Virus record (IMG/VR): IMGVR_UViG_3300025009_000215
Coordinates: 1-41,530 of that record
Length of the DNA: 41,530 nt
From: a virus
Reading direction: 5' to 3' (one strand)
Part shown: positions 11,854 through 18,770 of the stretch, piece after piece
Layout: every line of letters starts with the position of its first letter
Numbering within the stretch: position 1 is the stretch's first letter
Position numbers and translations under genes: made by a program
Notes under the pieces: generated by a model
Databases searched by the model: none
What the model was told of the DNA's origin: nothing
What the model saw: only the letters and a program-made list of their open reading frames with translations

Positions 11854-12027
11854 ATGGAGAAAGATTTGCGATTATTAGGAAAACTTTTCGGCAGAGATAT
11901 TTTTATTGATTTGACTGATTGCGATAAGAGGATATTTGAACACGCAGAGAGGTTTCTTAGAACAGACAAAGATAATGCAGATAAGTTGAGAAAAATAAGA
12001 GAATTACTAAACAAAAATGATGATTAA
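11854..12027 (+). CDS. 57-residue hypothetical protein
   Basis: ATG at 11854, TAA at 12025. MEKDLRLLGKLFGRDIFIDL and a charged helical end (DNADKLRKIRELLNKND). The similarity of the start (EKDL.LLG) to the preceding protein (EKDLAFLG) suggests they may be distant paralogues. It overlaps the next gene by 11 bp. Confidence 0.5.
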   Translation: MEKDLRLLGKLFGRDIFIDLTDCDKRIFEHAERFLRTDKDNADKLRKIRELLNKNDD

Positions 12028-12343
12028 AAAGAAAAAACCAATTAGAAAAATAGGTAAGATAGGACAACGAAACATAGAAGCAAATAAATTTCTAAAGGAG
12101 ATTTATATTGACAAGGAAATAACCACTTGCGAGTTAGGCTTTACTGGTTGCACGCACAACAATTTCCTTTCATTTGCTCACAGACACAAACGCGAATGGT
12201 ATAGAAAATATCCAGAATTACTGTATTATTTCAACGAAACTATCTTAGCTTGTGTTAAATGCCACGATATTATCGAAGTATCAAAAGGGCTAACTGAAAA
12301 AGTATTTAATCATTTAAGACAAAAAAACAATGAAAGAAATTAA
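12017..12343 (+). CDS. Zinc-binding HNH-like nuclease domain protein
   Basis: 108 residues. A basic N-terminus is followed by CELGFTGCTHNNFLSFAHRH and then ACVKCHDIIE. The two-Cys pairs and the AHRH...CVKCH layout are those of a treble-clef HNH module, with His in AHRHKR as likely metal and catalytic site. Phage recombination genes such as NinG-type proteins look similar. It lies among recombination genes, so a Holliday-junction or DNA-processing nuclease is plausible. Confidence 0.5.
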   Translation: MMIKKKKPIRKIGKIGQRNIEANKFLKEIYIDKEITTCELGFTGCTHNNFLSFAHRHKREWYRKYPELLYYFNETILACVKCHDIIEVSKGLTEKVFNHLRQKNNERN

Positions 12344-12683
12344 ATTCAGAGCGTGGGATGAAAATTTAGGTACTTGGCACTATTTTAGCGCTGGAGACCA
12401 ATGGTATAAAAACAAGCCTATTTATCAATTCACTGGCCTCAAAGACAAAAACGGAAAAGAGATTTATGAGGGGGATATTTTAAGAGGAATAAAAGTCGGG
12501 AAATGGAGAAAGCCACCAGAAAACTTGAGGTGCGAAGTGACTATGGAACCAGATATGTATGGGTATCGCTTAATAGATAATGTCGGAAGCGGAGAATATC
12601 TTTTAACAAAAAATAATACAGAACATTGGGAAGTTATCGGCAACATCTACGAAAACCCAGAGCTAATCAATAACAAAAAATAA
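12330..12683 (+). CDS. YopX family protein
   Basis: 117 residues with clear YopX marks: MKEIKFRAWDENLGTW at the start, IYQFTGLKDKNGKEIYEGDI in the middle and WEVIGNIYENPEL at the end. YopX proteins are frequent in phages and prophages, fold as a beta barrel of unknown function and often sit among early genes, as here. It overlaps the upstream HNH-like gene by 14 bp. Confidence 0.92.
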   Translation: MKEIKFRAWDENLGTWHYFSAGDQWYKNKPIYQFTGLKDKNGKEIYEGDILRGIKVGKWRKPPENLRCEVTMEPDMYGYRLIDNVGSGEYLLTKNNTEHWEVIGNIYENPELINNKK

Positions 12684-12697
12684 ATGAAGGAGGCGCA

Positions 12698-12725
12698 TTG
12701 ACATAAAACGATAGCGTGCTATAAT
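12698..12725 (+). promoter_or_regulatory. Consensus promoter for HNH gene
   Basis: Perfect TTGACA (12698-12703) and TATAAT (12720-12725) with a 16-bp spacer, 26 bases before the HNH ATG. A dedicated promoter suits an inserted selfish gene. Confidence 0.88.
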
Positions 12726-12751
12726 TCATTCATAAGTATTTAATTTTATTT

Positions 12752-13228
12752 ATGAAAAAAGTCTGCGCTAAATGTAAAAAAAAACTACCAATCACATTTT
12801 TTCAATTGGATAGGCAACAAAAGTGCGGTTATAAGCCATATTGTAAGGACTGTTCTAACTTATTATCGCGTGAATACTATAACAAAAATAAAAGTAAAGT
12901 TGCGAAAAGAGTAACTGATTATAGAGAAAAAAACGAAGAAATAGTGAAACTTCGTAGGAAAAAGTATTATGAAAAAAATAAAGAGCGTATTTTTGAAGTA
13001 GCGAGGTTAAGGCGAAAAAAGATGAGGCTTAATAAACTATGGATGCAAAAGAAGTCAGCTAGGTCTATGGTTTATTGGGCGGTTAAAAACGGTAAACTAA
13101 AAAAGGGGTGTTGCATTATCTGTGGAGACAAAAAAGCAGAAGCTCACCATCACAGGGGGTATACTAAAAGATATTATTTAGATGTTATATGGCTATGCAG
13201 GAAGCACCACGCCAAACAAGATAATTAA
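12752..13228 (+). CDS. Free-standing HNH homing endonuclease
   Basis: 158 residues. The N-terminal zinc finger CAKCKKKLPITFF...YCKDC (5-34) precedes a long basic helix (Lys/Arg/Glu, about 40-105) and then a C-terminal HNH core: CCIICGDKKAEAHHHRGY, then IWLCRKHHAKQ. The layout is that of phage homing endonucleases, with finger and basic helix for DNA recognition and HNH for nicking or cutting. It has its own perfect promoter and an AT-rich 3' flank, in keeping with later insertion in the early operon. Confidence 0.85.
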   Translation: MKKVCAKCKKKLPITFFQLDRQQKCGYKPYCKDCSNLLSREYYNKNKSKVAKRVTDYREKNEEIVKLRRKKYYEKNKERIFEVARLRRKKMRLNKLWMQKKSARSMVYWAVKNGKLKKGCCIICGDKKAEAHHHRGYTKRYYLDVIWLCRKHHAKQDN

Positions 13229-13269
13229 AAATTAACAACAATCATATAAAAGAATCTAACATCCAAACT

Positions 13270-13656
13270 ATGTTCTCAAAGGTGATTGATATTGTCGGAG
13301 TGTATGAGCTGAAGCTGTCAAAATCAAATTCTATCCCATACAACGCCGTCAAACCCCACCAAGTCGAAGCGCTCACGAAAGCCAAGCACGAAGGACTATT
13401 CCACAAAATATCAGACGCTCTCCCTATTTTCGGTGGCAATAAGCATATGAGATTTACCGCAAAAAAACCCTTCGATTGTATGTTTTTACACTGTCCAGCT
13501 TACGTCGCAATCTGTTTTTACCAGCCACGAAAGAAAAAAGAAATATACCTAATTGACATTGACCGCTTTATCGAAACACGCGACCACGACACAAGAAAAT
13601 CACTCACAAAAGAACTGGCGGATAAAATATCAACTTATTGTCTTAATCTAAACTAA
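13270..13656 (+). CDS. PD-(D/E)XK Holliday-junction-resolvase-like protein
   Basis: 128 residues. YELKLS (12-17) gives the ExK of a PD-(D/E)XK nuclease, followed by VKPHQVEAL (27-35), KKPFDCMFL and AYVAICFY...IYLIDIDRFI. This order (ExK, HQ, strand, strand) is as in Hjc/RecU-type resolvases. The N-terminus looks short for that fold, and the frame is open upstream without an ATG, so the start may be wrong. Expected role: resolving branched DNA before packaging. Confidence 0.5.
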   Translation: MFSKVIDIVGVYELKLSKSNSIPYNAVKPHQVEALTKAKHEGLFHKISDALPIFGGNKHMRFTAKKPFDCMFLHCPAYVAICFYQPRKKKEIYLIDIDRFIETRDHDTRKSLTKELADKISTYCLNLN

Positions 13657-13666
13657 TTAAATAACT

Positions 13667-13822
13667 ATGGGAAAAGGATATTATATAATCATACAATCGA
13701 AAGATAAAAAATCAGTAGAAAAAATTGACAGGTTTAAATGCGGAGACATAATAAAAATTGAAGGTGTTGTCGTCGAAAATGACAAGAAAATAAAACAAAT
13801 AGTAATAAGTTTAGATAATTAA
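13667..13822 (+). CDS. 51-residue beta-rich protein
   Basis: ATG at 13667, TAA at 13820. Alternating strands (GYYIIIQSKD, DIIKIEGVVVE, KIKQIVISLDN) with Gly-Asp turns suggest a small OB- or SH3-like barrel. FKCGDIIKIEGVV is like the start of OB-fold nucleic-acid-binding proteins. Not assigned to a family. Confidence 0.55.
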   Translation: MGKGYYIIIQSKDKKSVEKIDRFKCGDIIKIEGVVVENDKKIKQIVISLDN

Positions 13823-13831
13823 AAAAATAAT

Positions 13832-15154
13832 ATGATCAAAGAACTTACAAAAGAACAAGAAAAACAAATCCCTAAATTTATAGAAAAGTTTGTTAAATTG
13901 GCAGAAAAACCAACAGATAGAAAAAAAGCGAAATTAGCAGTTCAAGCATTGTATGAAAGCGCTGGATTTAAAAAGCCAGTAGTTATTTTTGGTAAATCTC
14001 CTTTATCGACATTAGTAATGGTTGCAATATGCAGGATTTTATTTAAAAACTCTAAATTGGCTAGCGATGGCTCACAACTTAGCTCACAACTTAACTCACA
14101 ACTTAGCTCACAACTTGACTCACAACTTTACTCACAACTTAGCTCACAACTTGACTCACAACTTTACTCACAACTTTGCTCACAACTTGACTCACAACTT
14201 GACTCACAACTTTGCTCACAACTTGACTCACAACTTGACTCACAACTTGACTCACAACTTGACTCACAACTTGACTCACAACTTGACTCACAACTTGACT
14301 CACAACTTAGCTCACAACTTTACTCACAACTTAGCTCACAACTTGACTCACAACTTTACTCACAACTTAGCTCACAACTTAGCTCACAACTTAACTCACA
14401 ACTTAGCTCACAACTTAGATCACAACTTAGCTCACAACTTAGATCACAACTTAGCTCACAACTTAACTCACAACTTAGCTCACAACTTAGATCACAACTT
14501 AGCTCACAACTTAGATCACAACTTAGCTCAATAAACAGTAATTGGTTAAGTATTATTTGGTGGTTAGTTTGGGCTGGATGGTATTCTTTCGGGAAATATA
14601 TCGGAGTAAAATTTGAAGAAAAAGATTATAAAGTATTTATAGATTTTGTGATTAATGTTAGTTTTATTGTTCCATACGAAGGAATCGCTTTTGTTTCCGA
14701 AACTCCTAAAAAAATAAATTGGAAAGATAAATTATTACATAGTACTGAATATAAAGCGGTAGAATACTCTGACGGATATGGTTTATATTCAATCCACGGA
14801 GTAAAATTTACTGAAGAACAATTTAAAAAATCACAAACAGCTTCCACAGCGGATATTCTTTCTTGGGAAGATATTGACCAGCGTTCCGTCCTTTTAAGAG
14901 ATAGACCGCTGGAAGAATTATTAGAGGAGGTTCCTAAAAAACTGATTGATAAAACCGAAGAGTGTGGTGGATATGAATTGTATGAAATAGAATTAAAAGA
15001 CATCGGAGAAGCTAAGATACTGTCTTACAAAGGTTGGTCTTCTGATAAACCTTATGTTAAGTTTGTTAATCCAGAATCGAATAACTGCCTAGAAACAGTG
15101 TCACGCTTAAGAAAACAAACCGTAGAAGAATTAATTAATTCAATAAAATCATAA
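13832..15154 (+). CDS. DUF6745-like protein with 38 tandem SQL tetrapeptide repeats
   Basis: 440 residues. The N-terminal 79 residues are helical (KAKLAVQALYESAGFKKPVV). Residues 80-231 are 38 copies of xSQL in which only x varies (S, D, N, Y, R, C or G). Then come NWLSIIWWLVWAGWYSFGK, AFVSETPKKINW, HSTEYKAVEYSDGYGLYSIHG and a C-terminal domain (YELYEIELKDIGEAKI). The order of N-helix, short-repeat Q/V or QL tract and W-rich C-domain is that of DUF6745 proteins, which have no known function. The repeat could form a solenoid displaying the variable residue. The gene is followed by its usual type of partner. Confidence 0.65.
   Translation: MIKELTKEQEKQIPKFIEKFVKLAEKPTDRKKAKLAVQALYESAGFKKPVVIFGKSPLSTLVMVAICRILFKNSKLASDGSQLSSQLNSQLSSQLDSQLYSQLSSQLDSQLYSQLCSQLDSQLDSQLCSQLDSQLDSQLDSQLDSQLDSQLDSQLDSQLSSQLYSQLSSQLDSQLYSQLSSQLSSQLNSQLSSQLRSQLSSQLRSQLSSQLNSQLSSQLRSQLSSQLRSQLSSINSNWLSIIWWLVWAGWYSFGKYIGVKFEEKDYKVFIDFVINVSFIVPYEGIAFVSETPKKINWKDKLLHSTEYKAVEYSDGYGLYSIHGVKFTEEQFKKSQTASTADILSWEDIDQRSVLLRDRPLEELLEEVPKKLIDKTEECGGYELYEIELKDIGEAKILSYKGWSSDKPYVKFVNPESNNCLETVSRLRKQTVEELINSIKS
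14069..14524 (+). repeat. 12-bp coding minisatellite (38 units)
   Basis: Units of CTCACAACTTNN run without a break; the two variable bases set the one variable residue in xSQL. Because the unit is 12 bp, copy-number change keeps the frame, so length should vary between related phages. A second + frame is also open across it, which is a by-product. Confidence 0.92.
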
Positions 15155-15158
15155 AAAT

Positions 15159-15485
15159 ATGAAAATAAACAACCACGGAGATTTAATTCTATATCCAATA
15201 GATAAAATTAAACCTCCAAAAACAGCTAAAAAGGCAAAAGTACATATTTTACAGGAAAGTAACGCAACAGGTAATCGCCACGAAGTCGTAACTAAAAAAG
15301 GCTTTATTTTTTACTGGTCCAAAAACGGAATAGAATATATCCACTGCGATACCGATTACGAAATAAGACACGTCGGAGGAGATTGTGAACACGGAATACA
15401 GCCAGTTGAAGCAGGAACACGAGAAGTTAGGCACGAAGAAGAATATGATCCGTGGACAAATGAGTTAAAAGTTGTAATTGATTAA
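15159..15485 (+). CDS. Probable partner protein of the DUF6745-like gene
   Basis: 108 residues, four bases downstream. The pattern LILYPIDKI near the N-terminus, ATGNRHEVV (about 36-44), GDCEHGIQPVEAG and REVRHEEEYDP followed by VVID resembles small proteins I recall encoded beside DUF6745 genes. Those have TGHAH, HEEH.P...G and REY-type motifs. Conserved His and Glu residues suggest metal binding or an enzyme active site. The family link is from memory. Function unknown. Confidence 0.55.
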   Translation: MKINNHGDLILYPIDKIKPPKTAKKAKVHILQESNATGNRHEVVTKKGFIFYWSKNGIEYIHCDTDYEIRHVGGDCEHGIQPVEAGTREVRHEEEYDPWTNELKVVID

Positions 15486-15492
15486 AAAACCT

Positions 15493-15792
15493 ATGTCTAT
15501 GAAAGAAATAAAAAAAAGTATAACAATTAGTGGCGTTGGTAGTTATGGTGCAATCAATAATGATACTCTCTCCGAATACCTATCCGAACTAGAAACTAGA
15601 ATAAAAAATCTTGAAGAATTTAAAATGGACAAACTTAGCGCTAAAAAGTTAGAAGAACTTAAAATTACTGACGAGGAAACAGTTGAAGATTGGGTTGATG
15701 AAACTATGATTAAAAAGAAAAAGCACACCCATTGGATAGATGATAGGATTTTAGAAGTTCATATCCGCCAAACTCTCAAATCCCAAAAATAA
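15493..15792 (+). CDS. Charged helical hypothetical protein
   Basis: 99 residues from the ATG at 15493. A short beta start (SITISGVGSYGAINNDTL) is followed by a coiled-coil-like helix (LSEYLSELETRIKNLEEFK) and an acidic/basic end. No motif recognised. Confidence 0.55.
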   Translation: MSMKEIKKSITISGVGSYGAINNDTLSEYLSELETRIKNLEEFKMDKLSAKKLEELKITDEETVEDWVDETMIKKKKHTHWIDDRILEVHIRQTLKSQK

Positions 15793-15795
15793 AAG

Positions 15796-15897
15796 CTGAT
15801 TAAAGATATAGGTGATGAAATACTAAAAATTATGTCGTATGGAGATGATGTTATCGAATTAGACACAATCCAATCAATTCTAAATAAACATCTATGA
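15796..15897 (+). CDS. Small helical protein, possible CTG start
   Basis: The frame directly after the preceding TAA reads LIKDIGDEILKIMSYGDDVI then ELDTIQSILNKHL to TGA at 15895. The first ATG is at 15832 and would drop a coherent helix, so CTG at 15796 may be the start (33 residues). With the ATG the product is 21 residues. It overlaps the next gene by four bases. Confidence 0.35.
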   Translation: MIKDIGDEILKIMSYGDDVIELDTIQSILNKHL

Positions 15898-16127
15898 ACA
15901 TAGAAAACCAATTTCCAATAAACACATTTAAAGGAGAAACAAAAAATCAGTTAATTGAATTTATTAAAAAGGTAGAAAATAAATCCAAAGAAGAACTAAA
16001 TGCAGAAATCGAAAAGTATCAGGAAGCTCTAATTTGGTGCAGTGGGAGTGAAGATTTTCAACTAGAAGGACAAGCGAGAAAAGGTTGGGAAGAAATATGC
16101 GTGCCTCTCTTAAATAAGATAAAGTAA
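15894..16127 (+). CDS. 77-residue hypothetical protein
   Basis: ATG overlaps the previous stop. Helical and acidic (NQLIEFIKKVENKSKEELNA), with a Trp-containing second half (ALIWCSGSEDFQLEGQARKG). Soluble. Late member of the small-gene run before the terminators. Confidence 0.55.
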   Translation: MNIENQFPINTFKGETKNQLIEFIKKVENKSKEELNAEIEKYQEALIWCSGSEDFQLEGQARKGWEEICVPLLNKIK

Positions 16128-16132
16128 TCACT

Positions 16133-16273
16133 ATGAAAAAGCATTTTGATATTTATAAAAAGTATAGTCCGCCGTTATTTATCTATAATTCCAATGGTTC
16201 AATTAGGTTTTTGTTTCAAAATGTTATATTTTTTCAAGATCCAAGAATAATAAATTTAAAAAGTAATCACTAA
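16133..16273 (+). CDS. 46-residue hypothetical protein
   Basis: ATG at 16133, five bases after the preceding stop, TAA at 16271. Beta-type, aromatic and basic (FDIYKKYSPPLFIYNSNGSI, then RFLFQNVIFF). The stop overlaps the left arm of the terminator, so this is the end of the rightward early unit. Confidence 0.4.
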   Translation: MKKHFDIYKKYSPPLFIYNSNGSIRFLFQNVIFFQDPRIINLKSNH

Positions 16274-16313
16274 TCGGCAGACAGTTTTTTGTTTTATTTT
16301 CTGTCTGTCGATT
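16272..16313 (+). terminator. Terminator of the early region
   Basis: AATCGGCAGACAG (16272-16284) pairs with CTGTCTGTCGATT (16301-16313), 13 pairs with one G-U, around a T-rich 16-nt loop. The strongest hairpin in the region, though no T-run directly follows. Confidence 0.65.
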
Positions 16314-16326
16314 AGTTGGTAGTTAA

Positions 16327-16351
16327 AAGAGGCGCATAAAATGCGCCTCTT
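16327..16351. terminator. Bidirectional terminator
   Basis: AAGAGGCGC (16327-16335) pairs with GCGCCTCTT (16343-16351), loop ATAAAAT, with A-rich bases before it and T-rich bases shortly after (TTAAATTTT). It sits between converging + and - strand genes and could end both. Confidence 0.7.
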
Positions 16352-16365
16352 AAATTTTGAAAAAT

Positions 16366-16394
16366 TTGACTTATGTAAAAATAACTGTTATAAT
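16366..16394 (+). promoter_or_regulatory. Plus-strand promoter antisense to the minus gene
   Basis: TTGACT (16366-16371), 17-bp spacer, TATAAT (16389-16394). It points right, across the whole minus-strand transglycosylase unit and towards the terminase genes, so its RNA would be antisense to 16399-16955. Confidence 0.5.
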
Positions 16395-16398
16395 TGAG

Positions 16399-16782
16399 TT
16401 AAATTAAAGAATTGCAAGCCCACTCATCGAATCCTTTTTCATTGATTATCCTGATTGATTCAACTGTAGAACACTTAATATCAACCGAACATTCGTCTGT
16501 TACTTCTGGATGCCACTTTCTAGAAATCTGAAACCAACCTCTATCAAAACTACCGTTAGTTGTGTTTGTGCAGTCTTTATGGTTTATTTCACCGCATATA
16601 GGATTAAATCTTGATTCGCAATGTCCTAGCTTAATCAGTCTTTCAACCTCTTGGAAGCCAAAATCTGAAGCCACAGAACGAATAAGGTTTTCAATGTTAT
16701 GAGGGACGGGAAGCACTTCGGACTTACTCCCGCCGCCATAACTCACTGCGTGAACTTCAGAAGAAGCTTGCGCTTCCACCAC
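16399..16782 (-). CDS. Lytic transglycosylase-like domain
   Basis: 127 residues if begun at GTG 16782. LGHCESRFNP (52-61) carries the likely catalytic Glu56; FDRGWFQISRKWHPEVTDEC (79-98) and SVESI-type helices match an SLT/lysozyme-like fold with several cysteines (55, 63, 71, 98, 104, 123) that may form disulphides outside the cell. Residues before it in frame (AGFLAVGSVVEAQA) look like the end of a hydrophobic export signal without a start codon. The membrane-segment ORF just upstream lies in another frame at a T6 run, so the two are probably one protein. Role: cell-wall cleavage on entry or release. Confidence 0.65.
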   Translation of the reverse strand: MVEAQASSEVHAVSYGGGSKSEVLPVPHNIENLIRSVASDFGFQEVERLIKLGHCESRFNPICGEINHKDCTNTTNGSFDRGWFQISRKWHPEVTDECSVDIKCSTVESIRIINEKGFDEWACNSLI

Positions 16783-16793
16783 CGAGCCGACAG

Positions 16794-16955
16794 CTAAAAA
16801 ACCAGCTTATCAGATGAACACAGAACTTGGTACAAATTATAGGAATAAAGAAACGCAACACCAGTAACAACTCCTAACAGATACACAGAAACGACTTTTA
16901 ACTGAAAACGATTGATTAAATTTTTCATCTTATTGGCAATATCAGTCTCACCCAT
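16794..16955 (-). CDS. Membrane-anchor ORF upstream of the transglycosylase
   Basis: 53 residues, start 16955, TAG at 16796-16794. A short soluble part (MGETDIANKMKNLINRFQLK) is followed by one membrane helix (about 21-41) and an end at SSDKLVF. The stop follows TTTTTT on the coding strand; a -1 shift there would bypass TAG and continue as LAVGSVVEAQA into the transglycosylase. Either programmed frameshifting, homopolymer sequence error, or a decayed fusion. Confidence 0.5.
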   Translation of the reverse strand: MGETDIANKMKNLINRFQLKVVSVYLLGVVTGVAFLYSYNLYQVLCSSDKLVF

Positions 16956-17055
16956 AAAGATATTTAAAAATAATTAGTTAGTAGTTCGCGAGTTTTATGT
17001 CCTCGCTTCTCACGTTCCAGACCCTAAGAGTGGCAACGCTGGCATCGACTGTGAT

Positions 17056-17083
17056 TTGACAGAGATTAGTGGGGAATTATTAT
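17056..17083 (+). promoter_or_regulatory. Promoter towards the packaging genes
   Basis: TTGACA (17056-17061), 16-bp spacer, TATTAT (17078-17083), about 150 bp before the terminase small subunit. It lies just upstream of, and divergent from, the minus-strand promoter at 17105-17133. Confidence 0.6.
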
Positions 17084-17104
17084 ATCCCTCAATCTCATAA
17101 GTAC

Positions 17105-17133
17105 AGTATAGCAGTTAAAAAAACATTTGTCAA
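17105..17133 (-). promoter_or_regulatory. Minus-strand promoter for the transglycosylase unit
   Basis: On the minus strand: TTGACA (17133-17128), 17-bp spacer, TATACT (17110-17105). Transcription would start near 17098 and leave a ~140-nt leader before the ATG at 16955. The leader holds GAGATT/AATCTC and GCGAG/CTCGC hairpins. Confidence 0.75.
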
Positions 17134-17230
17134 GTATATTATAAATAAAGTTTTAACATATCACTATAAATATCACTAAATAACTTAATAAAGCCTATAT
17201 GGGATGTAAAAAACCGAAAGGAAAAAAGAA

Positions 17231-17596
17231 ATGAGCGAACCAGATTTACAGGAAAAATCAGGAAGAAATCCAGACGGAACTTTTAAAGAAGGTTTTTCGG
17301 GGAATCCTAATGGACGACCTAAGAGAAAATCATTCAGAGATTATTTTAGCGAATCTGATGAGGCAGAACTTATGGAAAGAGTAAAATCTGCAATGAGCGA
17401 AAAAGAGATAATGAAAATGATTGTAGAGCAGTTATTCGGTAAACCAAGACAAAATATAGGATTAGACGGAGGAGAAGAAGGAAAGGCAATAGTAATTAAA
17501 AAAATAGATTATGCCGGAAATAACAATACCGCACCTATACAATCCGAGGAAATACCAAATACCATTCCTACAAGCATTCCAGAATCAGAAATATAA
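17231..17596 (+). CDS. Terminase small-subunit-like protein (DUF5681-like)
   Basis: 121 residues. The start has the Gly/Asn/Arg-rich GRNPDGTFKEGFSGNPNGRP motif (about 11-30) of DUF5681-type proteins, often encoded right before phage large terminases. A helical middle (SEKEIMKMIVEQLFG) follows. The last 28 residues overlap the large subunit gene in another frame. Likely recognises phage DNA for packaging. Confidence 0.65.
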   Translation: MSEPDLQEKSGRNPDGTFKEGFSGNPNGRPKRKSFRDYFSESDEAELMERVKSAMSEKEIMKMIVEQLFGKPRQNIGLDGGEEGKAIVIKKIDYAGNNNTAPIQSEEIPNTIPTSIPESEI

Positions 17597-18767
17597 TAGA
17601 TTCGTCTTAGTTCATCACAGAAGATGTGGAAAGGATAAGACTACAATCAATGCAGTTATTTCGAAAATGATTGAAAAAGTTGGAACATATTATTATTTTC
17701 TTCCAACATACAATCAAGCCAAAAAAGTTATCTGGAATGGAATAGATAAAAGCGGAATGAGATTTTTAGATCATTTTCCAAAAGAGTTGGTCAAAAAGCA
17801 AAATGAAACTGAAATGAAAATTGAACTGGTAAACGGATCGGTGTTTCAGGTAGTAGGAGCAGATAATATTGATAGTATAGTCGGAACGAACCCGATCGGA
17901 GTGGTCTTATCAGAATATCCCTTAATGAAACCTAAAGTCTGGGAATACCTAAGACCAATACTTGCAGAAAATGGAGGATGGGCTGTATTTGTTTATACAC
18001 CGAGAGGAAAAAATGAAGGTTGGAAGGTTCTGCAACAAGCCAAAGAAAATAAAGGCTGGTGGTGGCAAGTATTAACAGTCGATGACACAAATGCAATTCC
18101 GAAAGAAGTTCTTGAACAAGAAAGATTAGAAATGCCAGCCGACCTATTTGAGCAAGAGTATTATGTAAAGTTTATTGACGGAGCTTCTAGCGTGTTTAGA
18201 AAGATAGATGAAAATATCCACAATGAAGAAATAAAATCAGATTTTAATAAAAAATACCAAATTGGCGTAGACCTTGCTAAGTATCAGGATTTCACAGTTT
18301 TAACCGCTATTGACCTACATACATTCAAAGTCGCAAAACAAGAAAGATTCAACAAGCTTGACTGGAACACACAAAAAGAGAACATAATCAAGTTTATAAG
18401 ATACTGGAACTCAGGAACTGTATATATGGATACAACCGGGCTAGGAGACCCGATTTATGATGACCTTGTAAAGCAAGGAATGGGTATAGAGCCGTTTAAA
18501 TTCACTGAAACATCAAGAGAGCAACTACTGAATGGACTCAAGATTTTAATAGAACAAAACAAAATCAAAATACCAAACGACGAGATTTTAATAAATGAGC
18601 TTAAAAGTTTCCAATACGAATTAGTCGGGCAGAAGGTTAAGATGAGAGTCCCAGAAGGAACTCACGATGATGCCGTTATGAGTTTAGCCCTAGCAGTATG
18701 GGGACTTGATAAAGAACTACCATTAATTGGTAACGACGACTTAGAAGAACACGAAACTGATTTTTAA
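17511..18767 (+). CDS. terL: Terminase large subunit
   Basis: 418 residues. ATPase: Walker A HHRRCGKDKT (35-44), adenine-binding PRKYQIPFL (12-20), Walker B IGVVLSEY (129-136), coupling motif TPRG (163-166). Nuclease: GVDLAKYQD (Asp254), YMDTTG (Asp307) and HDDAVMSLALA (Asp386/387), an RNase H-like fold. Together they drive DNA into the prohead and cut it. It overlaps the small-subunit gene by 86 bp; PHLYNPRKYQIPFLQ at the start is family-typical, so the overlap is real. Confidence 0.92.
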   Translation: MPEITIPHLYNPRKYQIPFLQAFQNQKYNRFVLVHHRRCGKDKTTINAVISKMIEKVGTYYYFLPTYNQAKKVIWNGIDKSGMRFLDHFPKELVKKQNETEMKIELVNGSVFQVVGADNIDSIVGTNPIGVVLSEYPLMKPKVWEYLRPILAENGGWAVFVYTPRGKNEGWKVLQQAKENKGWWWQVLTVDDTNAIPKEVLEQERLEMPADLFEQEYYVKFIDGASSVFRKIDENIHNEEIKSDFNKKYQIGVDLAKYQDFTVLTAIDLHTFKVAKQERFNKLDWNTQKENIIKFIRYWNSGTVYMDTTGLGDPIYDDLVKQGMGIEPFKFTETSREQLLNGLKILIEQNKIKIPNDEILINELKSFQYELVGQKVKMRVPEGTHDDAVMSLALAVWGLDKELPLIGNDDLEEHETDF

Positions 18768-18770
18768 AAT

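Noticed and set aside
14069-14524. CRISPR-like array
   Set aside because: The unit is 12 bp with two variable bases and no spacers; it is a coding minisatellite.
14022-14534. ORF of 170 residues made of HNL repeats
   Set aside because: A by-product of reading the 12-bp repeat one base out of frame; the DUF6745-like frame has non-repeat domains at both ends.
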